Positions 11,804 through 21,534 of a DNA stretch of 53,946 bases are shown here, in pieces. This DNA is from JABRWC01 sp039961675 (GTDB lineage: Bacteria; Planctomycetota; Phycisphaerae; UBA1845; Fen-1342). The position numbers and the translations under genes are program-made. Numbering within the stretch: the first letter of the stretch is position 1; each line of letters starts with the position of its first letter. The notes beneath the pieces are model-generated. The model was not told where the DNA came from. It saw only the letters and a program-made list of their open reading frames with translations, and did not search any database. Location of the stretch: NCBI GenBank assembly GCA_039961675.1, contig JABRWC010000105.1, forward strand, positions 1-53,946. Reading direction: 5' to 3'.

Positions 11804-12367
11804 TCAGTTCTTGGCCCGCTCCACGTACTCGGAAGTTCGCGTGTCGATGCGCAAAACCTCGCCGTTTTCTATGAACGGGGGAACGCGCACGTGAAGCCCC
11901 GTTTCCAGCTCGGCGTCCTTGGTCTGGTTCGTGACCGTCGCGCCCTTGATGACCGGTGCGGTGTCGACCACTTTCAGCTCCACCACGTTCGGCAGCTCGA
12001 TCGTCACGATCTTGCCGTCGATCATGCCGCACTTCACCAGTTCGTTCCCCTTCAGGAACTTGTCGGCGTCTTCCATCAGGTCGCCCGGAACATGAATCTG
12101 CTCGAAGGACTCCTTGTCCATGAGCACGAAGTCGCCGCCGTCGCGGTAGAGGAACTCGTAGTCGCGCGTGTCGAGGTACGGCGTCTCGACGCGGTCGTCG
12201 ACGTTGAATCGCACGTCCAGCAGGTTGCCGGTCTTGATGGACTTAAGCTTCGATTGGATGTAGCTGCGCCAGTTGCCCTTGGACACAAGCTGGATCGTGT
12301 GGACGGTGTAGTACTCGCCCTCGTACGTGACGAGGCGCCCCTTCTTTAAGTCGCTCGCCTTGATCAT
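11804..12367 (-). CDS. efp: Elongation factor P with an altered tip loop
   Basis: A 187-residue translation factor that relieves ribosome stalling at proline runs. Three beta-barrel domains are recognisable, ending with VLRIDTRTSEYVERAKN, close to the classic EF-P end. The loop that reaches the peptidyl-transferase centre reads LVSKGNWRSYIQSKLK (27-42). Lys30 takes the place of the modified Lys34 of E. coli, but the usual PGK turn is missing and the loop is two residues longer before the KL anchor. It matches neither the Arg-type nor the EfpL (YeiP) loop. The ATG at 12367 (MIKASDLKKG) has AGGAG about nine bases upstream. A TATAGT at 12466-12471 could serve as its -10 box. Confidence 0.92.
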   Translation of the reverse strand: MIKASDLKKGRLVTYEGEYYTVHTIQLVSKGNWRSYIQSKLKSIKTGNLLDVRFNVDDRVETPYLDTRDYEFLYRDGGDFVLMDKESFEQIHVPGDLMEDADKFLKGNELVKCGMIDGKIVTIELPNVVELKVVDTAPVIKGATVTNQTKDAELETGLHVRVPPFIENGEVLRIDTRTSEYVERAKN

Positions 12368-12465
12368 GTTCCATCGCTCCTGGGCTCCGCCGGCCACCTG
12401 CGCCCCGCCCCGCCGGTTCGCCCGCGGTTGCGTCCGCTACCCGCCGCACGGTTCAAACCCAGTAC

Positions 12466-12471
12466 TATACC
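12466..12471 (-). promoter_or_regulatory. Candidate -10 box upstream of EF-P
   Basis: TATAGT on the minus strand, about 95 bases before the EF-P start and inside the 207-bp divergent gap. There is no clear -35 box at the standard distance. Confidence 0.3.
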
Positions 12472-12574
12472 GGCGGGTTGCGAGGGCCGCGACCCCCGCC
12501 CGGCGGGATGACGGTACGGCCGTCGCCGGCGGTTGCTCCGCGCGCGGCGTCGTTGGCAATCGACGAGCTTCAGG

Positions 12575-15500
12575 ATGACGAGCTCTAAGGCGAACGTCAC
12601 CCAGCTTCTGAATCGCCCCAAGCGGTTCGCCACGCGAATGCGGCCTTACGGCGTTCTCTTGTTTTTGGCGTTGCCCGTCGCCCCGAGCACCGCGCACGGG
12701 GCGCAGGCCGCCGGCGCGGCGCCGCCGGACGTTTCCTGGCCCGCGGAACTCACGCTCGCGGTTCGCGCATACGAAGCGGGCGACTACGCGCATGCCTCCG
12801 TGCTTTGCGATGAGCTCAGACGCGATGCGCGGGATCGCCGCGTGCGCTTTCACGCGGAATTGCTCAGTTCGTTCGTGCTGCTGTGCGCTTCGACGCGCGA
12901 AGAACGGCTGAACGGTCAGGGCCGGCTCGCGGCCCTGGCCGGCGACGACCCTCGCGTCTACGACCGCCCGGACGTTCAACTCGCGCTGGGGATCAGCCAG
13001 CTCTTCGAGCACGACACGTCTCGCGCGTTGTTGAACCTCACCCGAGCGGCCGACGGTTTCGCCTCGCTGAGACAGCCCGCCCGCGAGACCCAGGCGCTGA
13101 TCGCGACCGCGAAGGCCTGGCTCGAGCACGCCGAGTGGGAACTGGAAGGCAGCCGCTTCCTCGTCCCCCAGCCGCCGTCGGCCGAGTCGGCCCACGAACT
13201 TCGGCGGGCGAAGGTCGCGGAGATTCGTGAGCGCCTGGTGCGGATCGGCGCGGGAGACGAGTCCGTCGCGCGCGTGGACCTGGCGCTGGCGAACTACTTG
13301 CTCGAGCGACCCGGATCAGAGAATGCGGGACTGGAGCTGCTGACCCGCCTCGCGGATTCCTCGCCGTTGAGCGAACCGGCGGCGGAGGCCGGACTGACGC
13401 TCGCCGAACGGAGCGAAGCCGCGGGCGCCTGGGAGGACGCGCGGGCACGCATTGAGCGCGTGATGCAGGCGGACATCGGCCCGCTCTCCGCTCGCGCCGC
13501 TGAGCGTCTTCGGGAGCTTCAGGCGCCGCAGCTTGAACTGACGGTTCCACGGCAGTGCGCGCCGGGCGAGCGGCCCGCCGTGCGACTGCGATGCCGCAAC
13601 TCTCCCGCCGTCCGGTTCGAAGTCAGCCGGCTCGACCTGGAGCGGTGGCTGCGGCAACGGCAGGGGCGCTTGTCGGAAGCCGCGCTGCCCGACGACGGTT
13701 CCGTAATCGTGTTGTCCGACCTCGATACCCAGGGGTCCAGACCGTTCGATTGGTGGGATTCCGCGGACGCGTCGGCGCCTCTCGTCGGCGAACTACAAAC
13801 CGGCGCGTACGTCGTCATCGCCCGGGCGCCGAGCGGCGCGGGTCCGCCGATCGAGCAGCGGCGGCTACTGGTGGTGAGCGACCTACGTGCGACGGTCGTC
13901 ACGGGCACGACACGCGCGGCAATCTGGACGGTGCAAACGGGTCCGCGAACAGCCGAGACCGGAACGGCACTGTTCTGGATGCACGGCTCGTTCGTTCCGC
14001 GCGTAATCGATCTGCCCTCGGAAGCGGTGTGTTTCGCGCTTCCCGGCGAGTCCCGGGCCTTGCGAGACCGGCGTTGGAGCCTGCTCGTGAAGCGGGGCGA
14101 CGAGCTTGCGTTCTGCGAGGGCGAGCTGCCCGCGTCCGCTCGAAGCTCGACGCCGGTCGTGCCGTATCTTGCGGCTGCGGGTCCGCCCGACCCGCGCGCC
14201 GGCGATCGGCTGTACGTCGCCGGCTGGCTGGCCCCGCCGATCGGACTCGCTCCCAGGAACTGGCCCGGCGCGATCGATGTCCGACTGGTGGACGCACTGG
14301 GCGATCCGTGCGCCGACGTCCAGGCGCCGCTGCGGCCCTCCGGCGGCTTCGCCGCGACGCTTGAGATTCCAAATTCCGCCGCCGGCAGGACGCTGAACCT
14401 CTCGCTGCGCGCCAAAGAGGCGGTGCTGGCGCCGGTGTTCGGACGCTTGGCCGTTCCGGTGCGGCCGCTGGACGAAGCCGAATTCGACGTGGCGGTGAAA
14501 TTGCCGCAGCAGCTCGCGCCGGATTCGCGCACCGTCGCGGGCACGATCCTGGCCCGAAGCGCCTGGGGCGCGCCGCTTTCGGGCGGCGCCGTCGACAACC
14601 GCTACCGAGCGATCCGGCTTCCGACCAACGATCCGCATACGTCGGCGACGAATGCGGTTCCCTGGATCGAGGACCTGCGCCTGGACGCGCGCGGCGCCGT
14701 GAACTTTTCCCGCCCGTTGGAAGAGTTCGAGCTGCCGTCAGGACCCACGGCCATACAGGTATGGGCGACGGTGACGGACGTCGATCGTCGCACGGCTACG
14801 GACTCGCGGGAAGTCATCGTGGGTTCGGAGGCGCTGCATGCGTGGATCAATGTCATTCCAAACCAGGCCGTCGCGGGCCAGCCGGCGTACGTCGAGTTCG
14901 GCTGGTTCGACCCCACGGCGCGACGCCGGCCGGAGCTCCCCAGACTTCGTGTTCGCACAGGCGAACAGGAAACGCGGACGCTGGGCGTCACGCCCGTCTG
15001 GGGCGGAGCAGCGAGCGCCCCGTGGGTCCCGCAGCAGTCCGGCGCACACGAGCTTGAGGCGACGGTGCCGCTGCGAGAAGGCGCACCGCTCGTGATCCGC
15101 GAGCCGGTGGTCGTGGCGAGCGCGGATCGCCAGGCCGTCCCGCTCGTTTGCGACGCTCGCGCCGTATTCGGTGCGGGCGAGCCCCGCGTAGAGCTGACCG
15201 TCCACGGCGAGCGGCGTTCTTCGATGCTGGCCCTGCTGGAGGCGGACGAGCCGATCGCGGCGGCCGTCGTGCCGGCGGGCGACGCCGACTTCGCGGCCAC
15301 ACTGGGCGGCGGCGCGTGGTTCTCGGCGGGCGCGCGGGTCCTACTGCTGGAAGTCGGAACCGACAGCGTCGCCGTGGCGATGCCGGTGCGCGCCGAGGAT
15401 CCGCCGCGCGTGATTGCGACGCCCGCGCATTCGTCGGAGGCGTCGCCCGCGTCGCTGGAGCTGGATCTTCGCGTGGAGGCGTCGGCCCGCGTGAATCCAT

Positions 15501-16729
15501 TGGATTTCATGGTGCGCCTCGAACGGGGCGGCGATCGATCCACAATCGCCTGGACACCCGGCCCGATCCGGGCCGCGATGTTGGACCAGCGCTCCCCGAT
15601 CCGCGTGGCGGCTTCGTCGAGCGCGCCGCGCCGAGCTGATGACACAATGCTGGCCGCGTCACCGCCGGCAAGTCCGCAGATGCTGCACGCCGTGCTCAGC
15701 GGCAGGACGGAGTGGTTGGGCATCGTGGAGGCGCGCGACCGACGAGCCCGCGTCTCGATTCCGACTCCCGCAGAGCCGGATCAGTACGTGTTGCATGTGC
15801 TCGCACGCCTGACGGACGGCAACTGGGCGTCGGGCGCGTTGCCGCTGGACCTTCGCGACCGACCGGCCGGAAGGCTGGACGTGCCGGATGTCCTGTCGCT
15901 CGGTGATCGCAGCGTGGTCACGTTGATGATCGAGAATCCGGCGGCCAGCGAGAGAGAGTTCGTTCTGACGCTGGACTGTGGCGAAGGACTCGCAGTCGAG
16001 GCGCTCAACTCGTCGGCGCCGCTGGCCGCGTCGGAACTCGACGGGACGCATTGCAAGTGTCGCGGCACGCTGCCGTCGGGTAGCCGGATGTACGTCCGAG
16101 CGCGCGTCGAAGCCGCGCGCGCCGGCGATTATCGCGTCGCGGCCGAGCTGCGGTCGTCGGAAACCGCTGCGGCATGGGGCCGCGATTACGCGGTCGTCGC
16201 GATGTCAACGGGCAGTACGGTCGCCCCCGACGCCGCGGCGCGTCTGACACGCGAACTGTACAAACTGACGCGGCTTTCGCCCGCCGAGGCAGGAATCAGC
16301 CAAGACGAACCGGCCGCCGACGCCTCAGTATTGTGGCAACGCGAACCGCTCGCATCGGGCGAGGCCGTGCGGTCCGGGCAACTGATGCTGCTTGTCGAGC
16401 GACTCGATTGCCCACGGGAGCTTGCCGGCGTTCAGTGGCGGCAGGCACTCCCGCCGACGGCCCGCACGTACGGCGCCCCGACGCCGGAATTTCGCGCACT
16501 CGGAACCGACACGGTGAGGCGCCTGCATTTGATCGAGTACTCCGGCGTTTCGCTGCCAGCCGGGCCGTTGCTCCATGAACTTGTCGTTGTCGCGGGCCGA
16601 CCGGGAGCGGGCGCTGTCCCGCCGCCGCAACTTCGCGTTGGCGACCGCGAAGTCCCCGTCCTGTGCGAGCCGTCGAGTCTACTGCTGATCGTCCGCGATG
16701 AAGGGTTTGCGGATTCGGCGACGCCGTAG
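12575..16729 (+). CDS. Large secreted alpha-2-macroglobulin-like protein without thioester
   Basis: A 1384-residue exported protein. After a basic N-terminus a signal sequence (YGVLLFLALPVAPSTAHGAQA) leads into a helical, TPR-like region (about 60-310), then a long series of beta domains. Near residues 1040-1120 the order of phrases fits the central macroglobulin region: a segment like WLGIVEARDRRARVSIPTP, then ASGALPLDLRDRPAGRLDVP and LSLGDRSVVTLMIENPA. I found no GCGEQ-type thioester, so it would not trap proteases covalently. The ATG at 12575 is used; ATG 12638 is an alternative. The secretin gene follows 220 bp downstream. Bacterial macroglobulins usually pair with a PbpC transglycosylase; here the partner appears to be the secretin. 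Function unknown. Confidence 0.7.
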   Translation: MTSSKANVTQLLNRPKRFATRMRPYGVLLFLALPVAPSTAHGAQAAGAAPPDVSWPAELTLAVRAYEAGDYAHASVLCDELRRDARDRRVRFHAELLSSFVLLCASTREERLNGQGRLAALAGDDPRVYDRPDVQLALGISQLFEHDTSRALLNLTRAADGFASLRQPARETQALIATAKAWLEHAEWELEGSRFLVPQPPSAESAHELRRAKVAEIRERLVRIGAGDESVARVDLALANYLLERPGSENAGLELLTRLADSSPLSEPAAEAGLTLAERSEAAGAWEDARARIERVMQADIGPLSARAAERLRELQAPQLELTVPRQCAPGERPAVRLRCRNSPAVRFEVSRLDLERWLRQRQGRLSEAALPDDGSVIVLSDLDTQGSRPFDWWDSADASAPLVGELQTGAYVVIARAPSGAGPPIEQRRLLVVSDLRATVVTGTTRAAIWTVQTGPRTAETGTALFWMHGSFVPRVIDLPSEAVCFALPGESRALRDRRWSLLVKRGDELAFCEGELPASARSSTPVVPYLAAAGPPDPRAGDRLYVAGWLAPPIGLAPRNWPGAIDVRLVDALGDPCADVQAPLRPSGGFAATLEIPNSAAGRTLNLSLRAKEAVLAPVFGRLAVPVRPLDEAEFDVAVKLPQQLAPDSRTVAGTILARSAWGAPLSGGAVDNRYRAIRLPTNDPHTSATNAVPWIEDLRLDARGAVNFSRPLEEFELPSGPTAIQVWATVTDVDRRTATDSREVIVGSEALHAWINVIPNQAVAGQPAYVEFGWFDPTARRRPELPRLRVRTGEQETRTLGVTPVWGGAASAPWVPQQSGAHELEATVPLREGAPLVIREPVVVASADRQAVPLVCDARAVFGAGEPRVELTVHGERRSSMLALLEADEPIAAAVVPAGDADFAATLGGGAWFSAGARVLLLEVGTDSVAVAMPVRAEDPPRVIATPAHSSEASPASLELDLRVEASARVNPLDFMVRLERGGDRSTIAWTPGPIRAAMLDQRSPIRVAASSSAPRRADDTMLAASPPASPQMLHAVLSGRTEWLGIVEARDRRARVSIPTPAEPDQYVLHVLARLTDGNWASGALPLDLRDRPAGRLDVPDVLSLGDRSVVTLMIENPAASEREFVLTLDCGEGLAVEALNSSAPLAASELDGTHCKCRGTLPSGSRMYVRARVEAARAGDYRVAAELRSSETAAAWGRDYAVVAMSTGSTVAPDAAARLTRELYKLTRLSPAEAGISQDEPAADASVLWQREPLASGEAVRSGQLMLLVERLDCPRELAGVQWRQALPPTARTYGAPTPEFRALGTDTVRRLHLIEYSGVSLPAGPLLHELVVVAGRPGAGAVPPPQLRVGDREVPVLCEPSSLLLIVRDEGFADSATP

Positions 16730-16949
16730 ACCCGCTGACAATGCGTGACGGTTCGCCGTCTCCGGGGCTCGGTCCGGGCGCGACTGACGGGAATCCATCG
16801 CTGCCCGCGCGAAAACCGTTTGCGAAGCGCTAGCGCGGAAGCTAGACTTCCGCGCGGGTTGGCAGTCCGGCAGTCCGACCGTGCGGTGCACGGCGACGGT
16901 TTCGACACGCTGGAAACCGGCTCGCCGTTGCCATCCAGGAGATGCTTTC

Positions 16950-19889
16950 ATGACCCGTACGGCACGCATTCTCGGAGGCGTGGTCGCGGCGTTCGTCCTG
17001 GTTGCATGCTCGACGGCGCTTGCGGCGAACGAGCAACTCGAGAAGGCTCGGAAGCTCTTCGACCAGCAGGAGTACGCCGCGGCGCAAGACGCGCTCAAGA
17101 AGGTGGACCGCGGCTCGCTGTCGAGTCAGGAGAAGTCCGACCTGGAGTTCCTCGAACAGCAGCTTCCGAAGGCCGTGGCCGGGTCGCTGACCGCCAACGC
17201 CGACGTCAAGGCGGCCGATGAAGCGTTCGCGCAGAGCCGCTGGAACGAGGCGGATCAGAAATACGTCGCCGTGATGGCCAACGCCTACGCGAAGGCCGCG
17301 CAGCGCAACCACGCGGCGCAGAGGCGGCAGGAGATCGCGCAGAAACGTACCCAGTCCGGCTCGGCGCAGGCGTCCGGCTCGGCTGCGAAGCTCCAACCCA
17401 CGGAGGTCAAGCCGGGCGCGCCCGCGGCGCCGGCTGCGCAGAGCTCGTCGCCGACCGCTGCCGCGGAACCGGCGGGCCCGCAGCGCCAGACACTGGTGGA
17501 CGAGATGTCGCGCAACGACGAGCTGCTCTGGCAGCGCGCCGTGGCGCGGATGAACGAGGCCATTCAGAAGGCGGACATGGCCGTCGCCGAGGCGCGCTTT
17601 GACGAGGCGCAGCAGTTCGCTCAGACGGCGATCCAGATCATCGAAGCTGCGCGGATTTACGCGCAGCCGCCGTCCAAGTACGAGGCCGCCCGCGCGACCG
17701 CCGAGGCGGCGCGCCAGCGGGTGCAGGATCAGCGCGCGGCATGGGAGATCACGCAGGCCGCGTCGGAACGGTCGGAGATCGCGGCGCGCGTCGAGCAGCG
17801 CCGGGCCGTCATGGACCAGCAGCGTGCGGAGAAGATCGACCAGCTTTTCAGCACCGCCGGCCAACTGCGCAAGGAACAGCGCTTCCGCGAAGCGGCCGAG
17901 GCGATCCGTCAGGTGCTGATGCTCGATCCGTCCAACTCGAACGCGCGGTACTTCCTGGACGTGTACGAGGACTTCGCGGCCCTGACGGACCAGAAGGACC
18001 TGGAGCGCGAGTTCACGCGCCAGATGCAGAACACGCTGATGGACACCGAGCGCTCCAAGATTCCCTGGTCGCAGGACATCCTGTACCCCAAGAACTGGCT
18101 GGAGATCAGCGAGCGACGGCGCACCGCCGGCGTCGGGGCCATGGGCGACGAGGACAGCGAGCTGAACAGCAAGCTCGAAGAGGTCCAGCCCGAGATCAGC
18201 TTTGAGCACCAGCCGCTGGATCAAGTCGTGGACTTTTTGGTCGACCTGAACAAGATCAACATCGCCGTGGACTGGGAGAATCTTCAGGAGCAAGGCATCG
18301 AGCGCGACAAGCCGATCAGCATGCGGCTGCGCGACGTGACGCTTGGTGCGGTGCTGCGCGAGGTCCTGGCCCAAGCCGGGGGCAACGTCTCGCTCGGCTA
18401 CACGATCGCCGACGGGCTGCTGCGGATCGCCACCAAGGAGAAGCTCGACCAGCTCAAGTACATCCTGGTCTACGACATCCGCGACCTGCTGGTCCGCATT
18501 CCGCGCTTCACGAATTCACCAATGGTGGACCTCGCCGAACAGTCGGCCCCGGCGGCGGCGGACTCCGGCCAGGCGTTCGACGCGGCCTCCACGACGAGCG
18601 ACGACGAGGCCGACAGCCAGTCATTCGCGAAGAACCGGGAGATCGTGGACGAAATCCTCGACATCGTGCGCACTACGGTCGAGCCGGATTCGTGGCGCGA
18701 ATCCGGCGCCGGCGACGGCGCGCTCCGCGAGCTCAACGGACAGCTCATCGTCTACAACACGTCGGAGGCGCACCAGCAGATTCGAGACCTGCTCAGCCAG
18801 CTCCGCGAAACGCGCGCCCTGATGATCGCCGTCGAAGGCCGCTTCCTGATCGTCACCTCGAACTTCCTCGAGGAGATCGGCGTCGACCTCGACTTCGTGT
18901 TCAACGCCGGCAACGCCGGCTTCGACCGCGCCGCCAACGCCCAGGGCGGCGGCCTGTTCGACCCGATCACCGGCGCGGCAGTGCTGATTCCGCGACAGTT
19001 CAGCCGTTCGGGGATCCTGCCCGCGGTCCCGGCAGGTTTGGGCGCCGGGCAGCTTACGTCGGTAACGCCCGCCTCGCCGAACCTGAACCCTGCTTTTGTC
19101 CCGCAGGAAGGCGGCGTGATTCCGTCGTCGCGGTTCCTCTCGCCGATCTCCGCCCAGCAGGGATCGCTGGGGCTGGTCGATCCGTCGGCAATCAACACCG
19201 GAATTCCGGGCAGCATCAGCCAAAGCCCGAGCTTCGGTCCGGCCCTGAACCTCGCCGGGACGTTCCTCGACAACCTTCAGGTGGATTTTTTGATCCGCGC
19301 GACCCAGGCCAATCGCCGGTCCAGCGTCGTGCAGGCCCCGCGCCTGATGCTCTTCAATGGGCAGCGCGCCTGGGTCGCCGTGCAGCGCCAGCGGCAGTAC
19401 GTGAGCACCGTTACCGCGAACGTCGCGGAAGGCGCCGTCGGCGTGCAGCCGCAGACGGCGAACATCAGCAGCGGCACCTCGCTGGACATCGAGGGCACGA
19501 TCAGCGCCGACCGCAAGTACGTCACGCTCACCGTGCGTACCGGCCTGGCCGAGGAACCCAACCTCGAGGACTTCGAGGTGCAGCGCGCCAGCGGCAATTC
19601 CCCCGGCATCTTCATCCGCCTGACCGACCAGGAGACGCGCGGCATCCGCACTACGGTCTCGGTTCCCGACGGCGGCACGGTGCTGCTGGGCGGGCTGAAG
19701 CAGGTGGGCGAGGTCGAGGTCGAGGCCGGCGTGCCGATCCTGAGCAAAATCCCGATCCTGAAGCGCGCCTTTACGAACACGACCACCGTCAAGGATACGC
19801 AGACGCTGCTTATCCTGCTGAAGGCCAAGATCCTGATCCAGCGCGAGGCCGAGGAAGAAGCCTTCCCGACGCTCAGCGCCGCCGGCTGA
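16950..19889 (+). CDS. Secretin (GspD/PilQ-type outer membrane channel) with coiled-coil N-terminus
   Basis: A 979-residue outer-membrane channel protein of the type II/IV pilus secretin family. A signal peptide (ILGGVVAAFVLVACSTALAA) could be cut at ALA or lipidated at Cys20. Residues 25-370 are helical, Ala/Gln/Glu-rich and TPR-like. An N0/STN-like domain follows at about 413-500 (ISFEHQPLDQVVDFLVDLNK), an N1-like fold near 600-635, and the secretin barrel at about 790-970, with VQAPRLMLFNGQRAWV, VPDGGTVLLGGL and VPILSKIPILKRAF. The ATG at 16950 has AGGAG nine bases upstream. The YdjY-domain gene begins 14 bp after its stop. No inner-membrane or ATPase component of a secretion system is nearby. 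Confidence 0.88.
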   Translation: MTRTARILGGVVAAFVLVACSTALAANEQLEKARKLFDQQEYAAAQDALKKVDRGSLSSQEKSDLEFLEQQLPKAVAGSLTANADVKAADEAFAQSRWNEADQKYVAVMANAYAKAAQRNHAAQRRQEIAQKRTQSGSAQASGSAAKLQPTEVKPGAPAAPAAQSSSPTAAAEPAGPQRQTLVDEMSRNDELLWQRAVARMNEAIQKADMAVAEARFDEAQQFAQTAIQIIEAARIYAQPPSKYEAARATAEAARQRVQDQRAAWEITQAASERSEIAARVEQRRAVMDQQRAEKIDQLFSTAGQLRKEQRFREAAEAIRQVLMLDPSNSNARYFLDVYEDFAALTDQKDLEREFTRQMQNTLMDTERSKIPWSQDILYPKNWLEISERRRTAGVGAMGDEDSELNSKLEEVQPEISFEHQPLDQVVDFLVDLNKINIAVDWENLQEQGIERDKPISMRLRDVTLGAVLREVLAQAGGNVSLGYTIADGLLRIATKEKLDQLKYILVYDIRDLLVRIPRFTNSPMVDLAEQSAPAAADSGQAFDAASTTSDDEADSQSFAKNREIVDEILDIVRTTVEPDSWRESGAGDGALRELNGQLIVYNTSEAHQQIRDLLSQLRETRALMIAVEGRFLIVTSNFLEEIGVDLDFVFNAGNAGFDRAANAQGGGLFDPITGAAVLIPRQFSRSGILPAVPAGLGAGQLTSVTPASPNLNPAFVPQEGGVIPSSRFLSPISAQQGSLGLVDPSAINTGIPGSISQSPSFGPALNLAGTFLDNLQVDFLIRATQANRRSSVVQAPRLMLFNGQRAWVAVQRQRQYVSTVTANVAEGAVGVQPQTANISSGTSLDIEGTISADRKYVTLTVRTGLAEEPNLEDFEVQRASGNSPGIFIRLTDQETRGIRTTVSVPDGGTVLLGGLKQVGEVEVEAGVPILSKIPILKRAFTNTTTVKDTQTLLILLKAKILIQREAEEEAFPTLSAAG

Positions 19890-19903
19890 GCCGCCGCGGT
19901 TCC

Positions 19904-20884
19904 ATGTTTTCCGACCACGTCCCTCGAATCGACAGCCCGGTTCGAGCGCCGCTTTTTGCGCGGCTGATCCTCGCCGCTGCCGCGCTTGGCATCCCCTGCG
20001 GCGGCGCATCGCCGCAGTCCGCACCCGCGACCAAACCCGCTTCACCCTCGCTGCGTGAGTTTCAGCCCGGCGTCCAGATCGACTGGGCGGCCCGGGCGGT
20101 TCGGCTGCGCGGCACGGTCGTGCTGCGTGACGGCGCGCTGGAATACTTCGCCTGTTTTCCCGGCAAGGAGCACGAGAGCATCGTCCGCCTGGACGCTCAG
20201 CCCGAGCACGTCTACATGGCGCTCGGCCTGATCGGCGTGCTGCCGGGGCGTCCGGCGGCGTGGGACGAGCAGCGGCGGCGCTTCGTTCCACCCGCGGGAG
20301 AGTTCGTCGACCTGTCCGCCGAATGGACCGAGGCGGGAACAACCCGCGGCTGCGACGCGTTTAACTGGCTGCTCGAAATCGCGTACGCGCGCGTGCCGCT
20401 CGCACGCCCGTGGGTCTTTACCGGTTCGCAGCGCCTTCCGGACGGTCGCCTTTCCGCCGTGCAGACCGGAGCGGGGATCGCGCTGGTGGACGACCCGGAC
20501 TGCCTGCTGGCGATGACGAGCCCGCGCAGCAGCTCGAACGCCGACCTGTGGGTCCGGGCGCGGACGGACGCGATCCCGGCCGAGGGAACGGACGTGACGG
20601 TGGTGCTTCGAGCGGCGGCCCCGCGGCGGCACATGTACGGCATCGACTTCCGCGGCGCGGCGTTTGTGGACGGGCGCTTTGCGTCTCGTGCAGATCTACT
20701 GGACCTGCTGGACATTGAACTTCGGCAATCGCAGGGGGAGTTGCTGACGATCCACGCCGCGGAAACGCCCGCGTGCGAACTGTATCGGCTGCGTGAGTTT
20801 CTGGACGGGTCCGGTTTCGGGCCGCAGAGGGTCCGGATCGCGGCGGCGTCCACGCAGCCGGCGCCCATCCGGGCTACTCCTTAG
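19904..20884 (+). CDS. YdjY-domain secreted protein downstream of secretin
   Basis: A 326-residue exported protein with a signal sequence (LFARLILAAAALGIPCGGAS). Residues 50-130 fit the YdjY domain found in planctomycetes: IDWAARAVRLRGTVVLRDGA, LEYFACFPGKEHES, then an ALGLIGVLPGRPA helix. The rest has no motif that I recognise. The start ATG lies 14 bp after the secretin stop, so it very probably belongs to that operon, which suggests a role at the outer membrane or periplasm; this is inference. Its 3' end overlaps the convergent response regulator gene by 11 bp. Confidence 0.75.
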   Translation: MFSDHVPRIDSPVRAPLFARLILAAAALGIPCGGASPQSAPATKPASPSLREFQPGVQIDWAARAVRLRGTVVLRDGALEYFACFPGKEHESIVRLDAQPEHVYMALGLIGVLPGRPAAWDEQRRRFVPPAGEFVDLSAEWTEAGTTRGCDAFNWLLEIAYARVPLARPWVFTGSQRLPDGRLSAVQTGAGIALVDDPDCLLAMTSPRSSSNADLWVRARTDAIPAEGTDVTVVLRAAAPRRHMYGIDFRGAAFVDGRFASRADLLDLLDIELRQSQGELLTIHAAETPACELYRLREFLDGSGFGPQRVRIAAASTQPAPIRATP

Positions 20885-21302
20885 GCCGCTTCCCCGAGGA
20901 GCGCATACGCCGCACGGCGAGGAGGTTCTGCACGCGGTCGTGGAGCTCCAGCTTGTTGACCGGCTTGCTGAGAAAATCGTCCGCGCCGCACTCCCGTGCC
21001 CGCTCCACGTCGCCCAGCTCGTTCAGCGCGGTGACCATGACGATGGGGATGTCGCGATAGCGCGGGTCCTGCTTGAGAATGCGGCAGACCTCGTAGCCGC
21101 TCTTCTTCGGCATCATCACGTCCAGGAGGATCAGGTCCGGGCGCGTCTGCTCGACGCACGCGAGCGTGGCCTGGCCGTCCGCGGCGGAGATCACACGCAC
21201 GCCGAGCGGATCGAGGTAGGCCTCGATCAGCTCGAGAATCTGCGGGTTGTCGTCCGCGATCAGCACCGTCGGACTCTTGGGCTTCGTGGCCGGCGCGTCC
21301 AT
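20874..21302 (-). CDS. Single-domain response regulator (CheY-like receiver)
   Basis: A 142-residue protein consisting of one phosphoreceiver domain. All catalytic residues are in place: Asp17-Asp18 (VLIADDNP), phosphoacceptor Asp61 (LILLDVMMPKKSGYEV), Thr91 (VMVTAL) and Lys113 (FLSKPVNK). There is no DNA-binding output domain; the last 20 residues are basic. It therefore probably signals by protein contact. The ATG at 21302 is chosen because it begins just before the domain; the only site upstream is a weak GGGGAT. No histidine kinase is adjacent. It is convergent with the YdjY-domain gene. Confidence 0.92.
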   Translation of the reverse strand: MDAPATKPKSPTVLIADDNPQILELIEAYLDPLGVRVISAADGQATLACVEQTRPDLILLDVMMPKKSGYEVCRILKQDPRYRDIPIVMVTALNELGDVERARECGADDFLSKPVNKLELHDRVQNLLAVRRMRSSGKRPKE

Positions 21303-21534
21303 TTGAATCCCCGCGGGAACGTCCCGCCCGTAGTGTGCCGGAAACGGCGGCGCGCTGCAATCACACTCGTCGCCGCCTTTGAGGCGCACGCCCTGCCGCG
21401 CATGCAACGCCGATCCTTGTGGGAAACCTGTGGCCTGCGTATAGTTTCAATGGGCGCAGCCGGACCGGCCGGGCCTGGCGCCGTCCGGCGTTGCGGGACC
21501 GGAATCCCCGGGTGTCGCGTTCGGAGTATCGGGA

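Noticed and set aside
12446..12475. T-arm-like GGTTCAAACCC, possible tRNA
   Set aside because: Flanking bases cannot form the T-stem or the acceptor stem, and no anticodon arm is found.
18621..20342. 573-codon minus-strand frame across the secretin and YdjY genes
   Set aside because: It conflicts with two clear plus-strand genes and lacks any motif.
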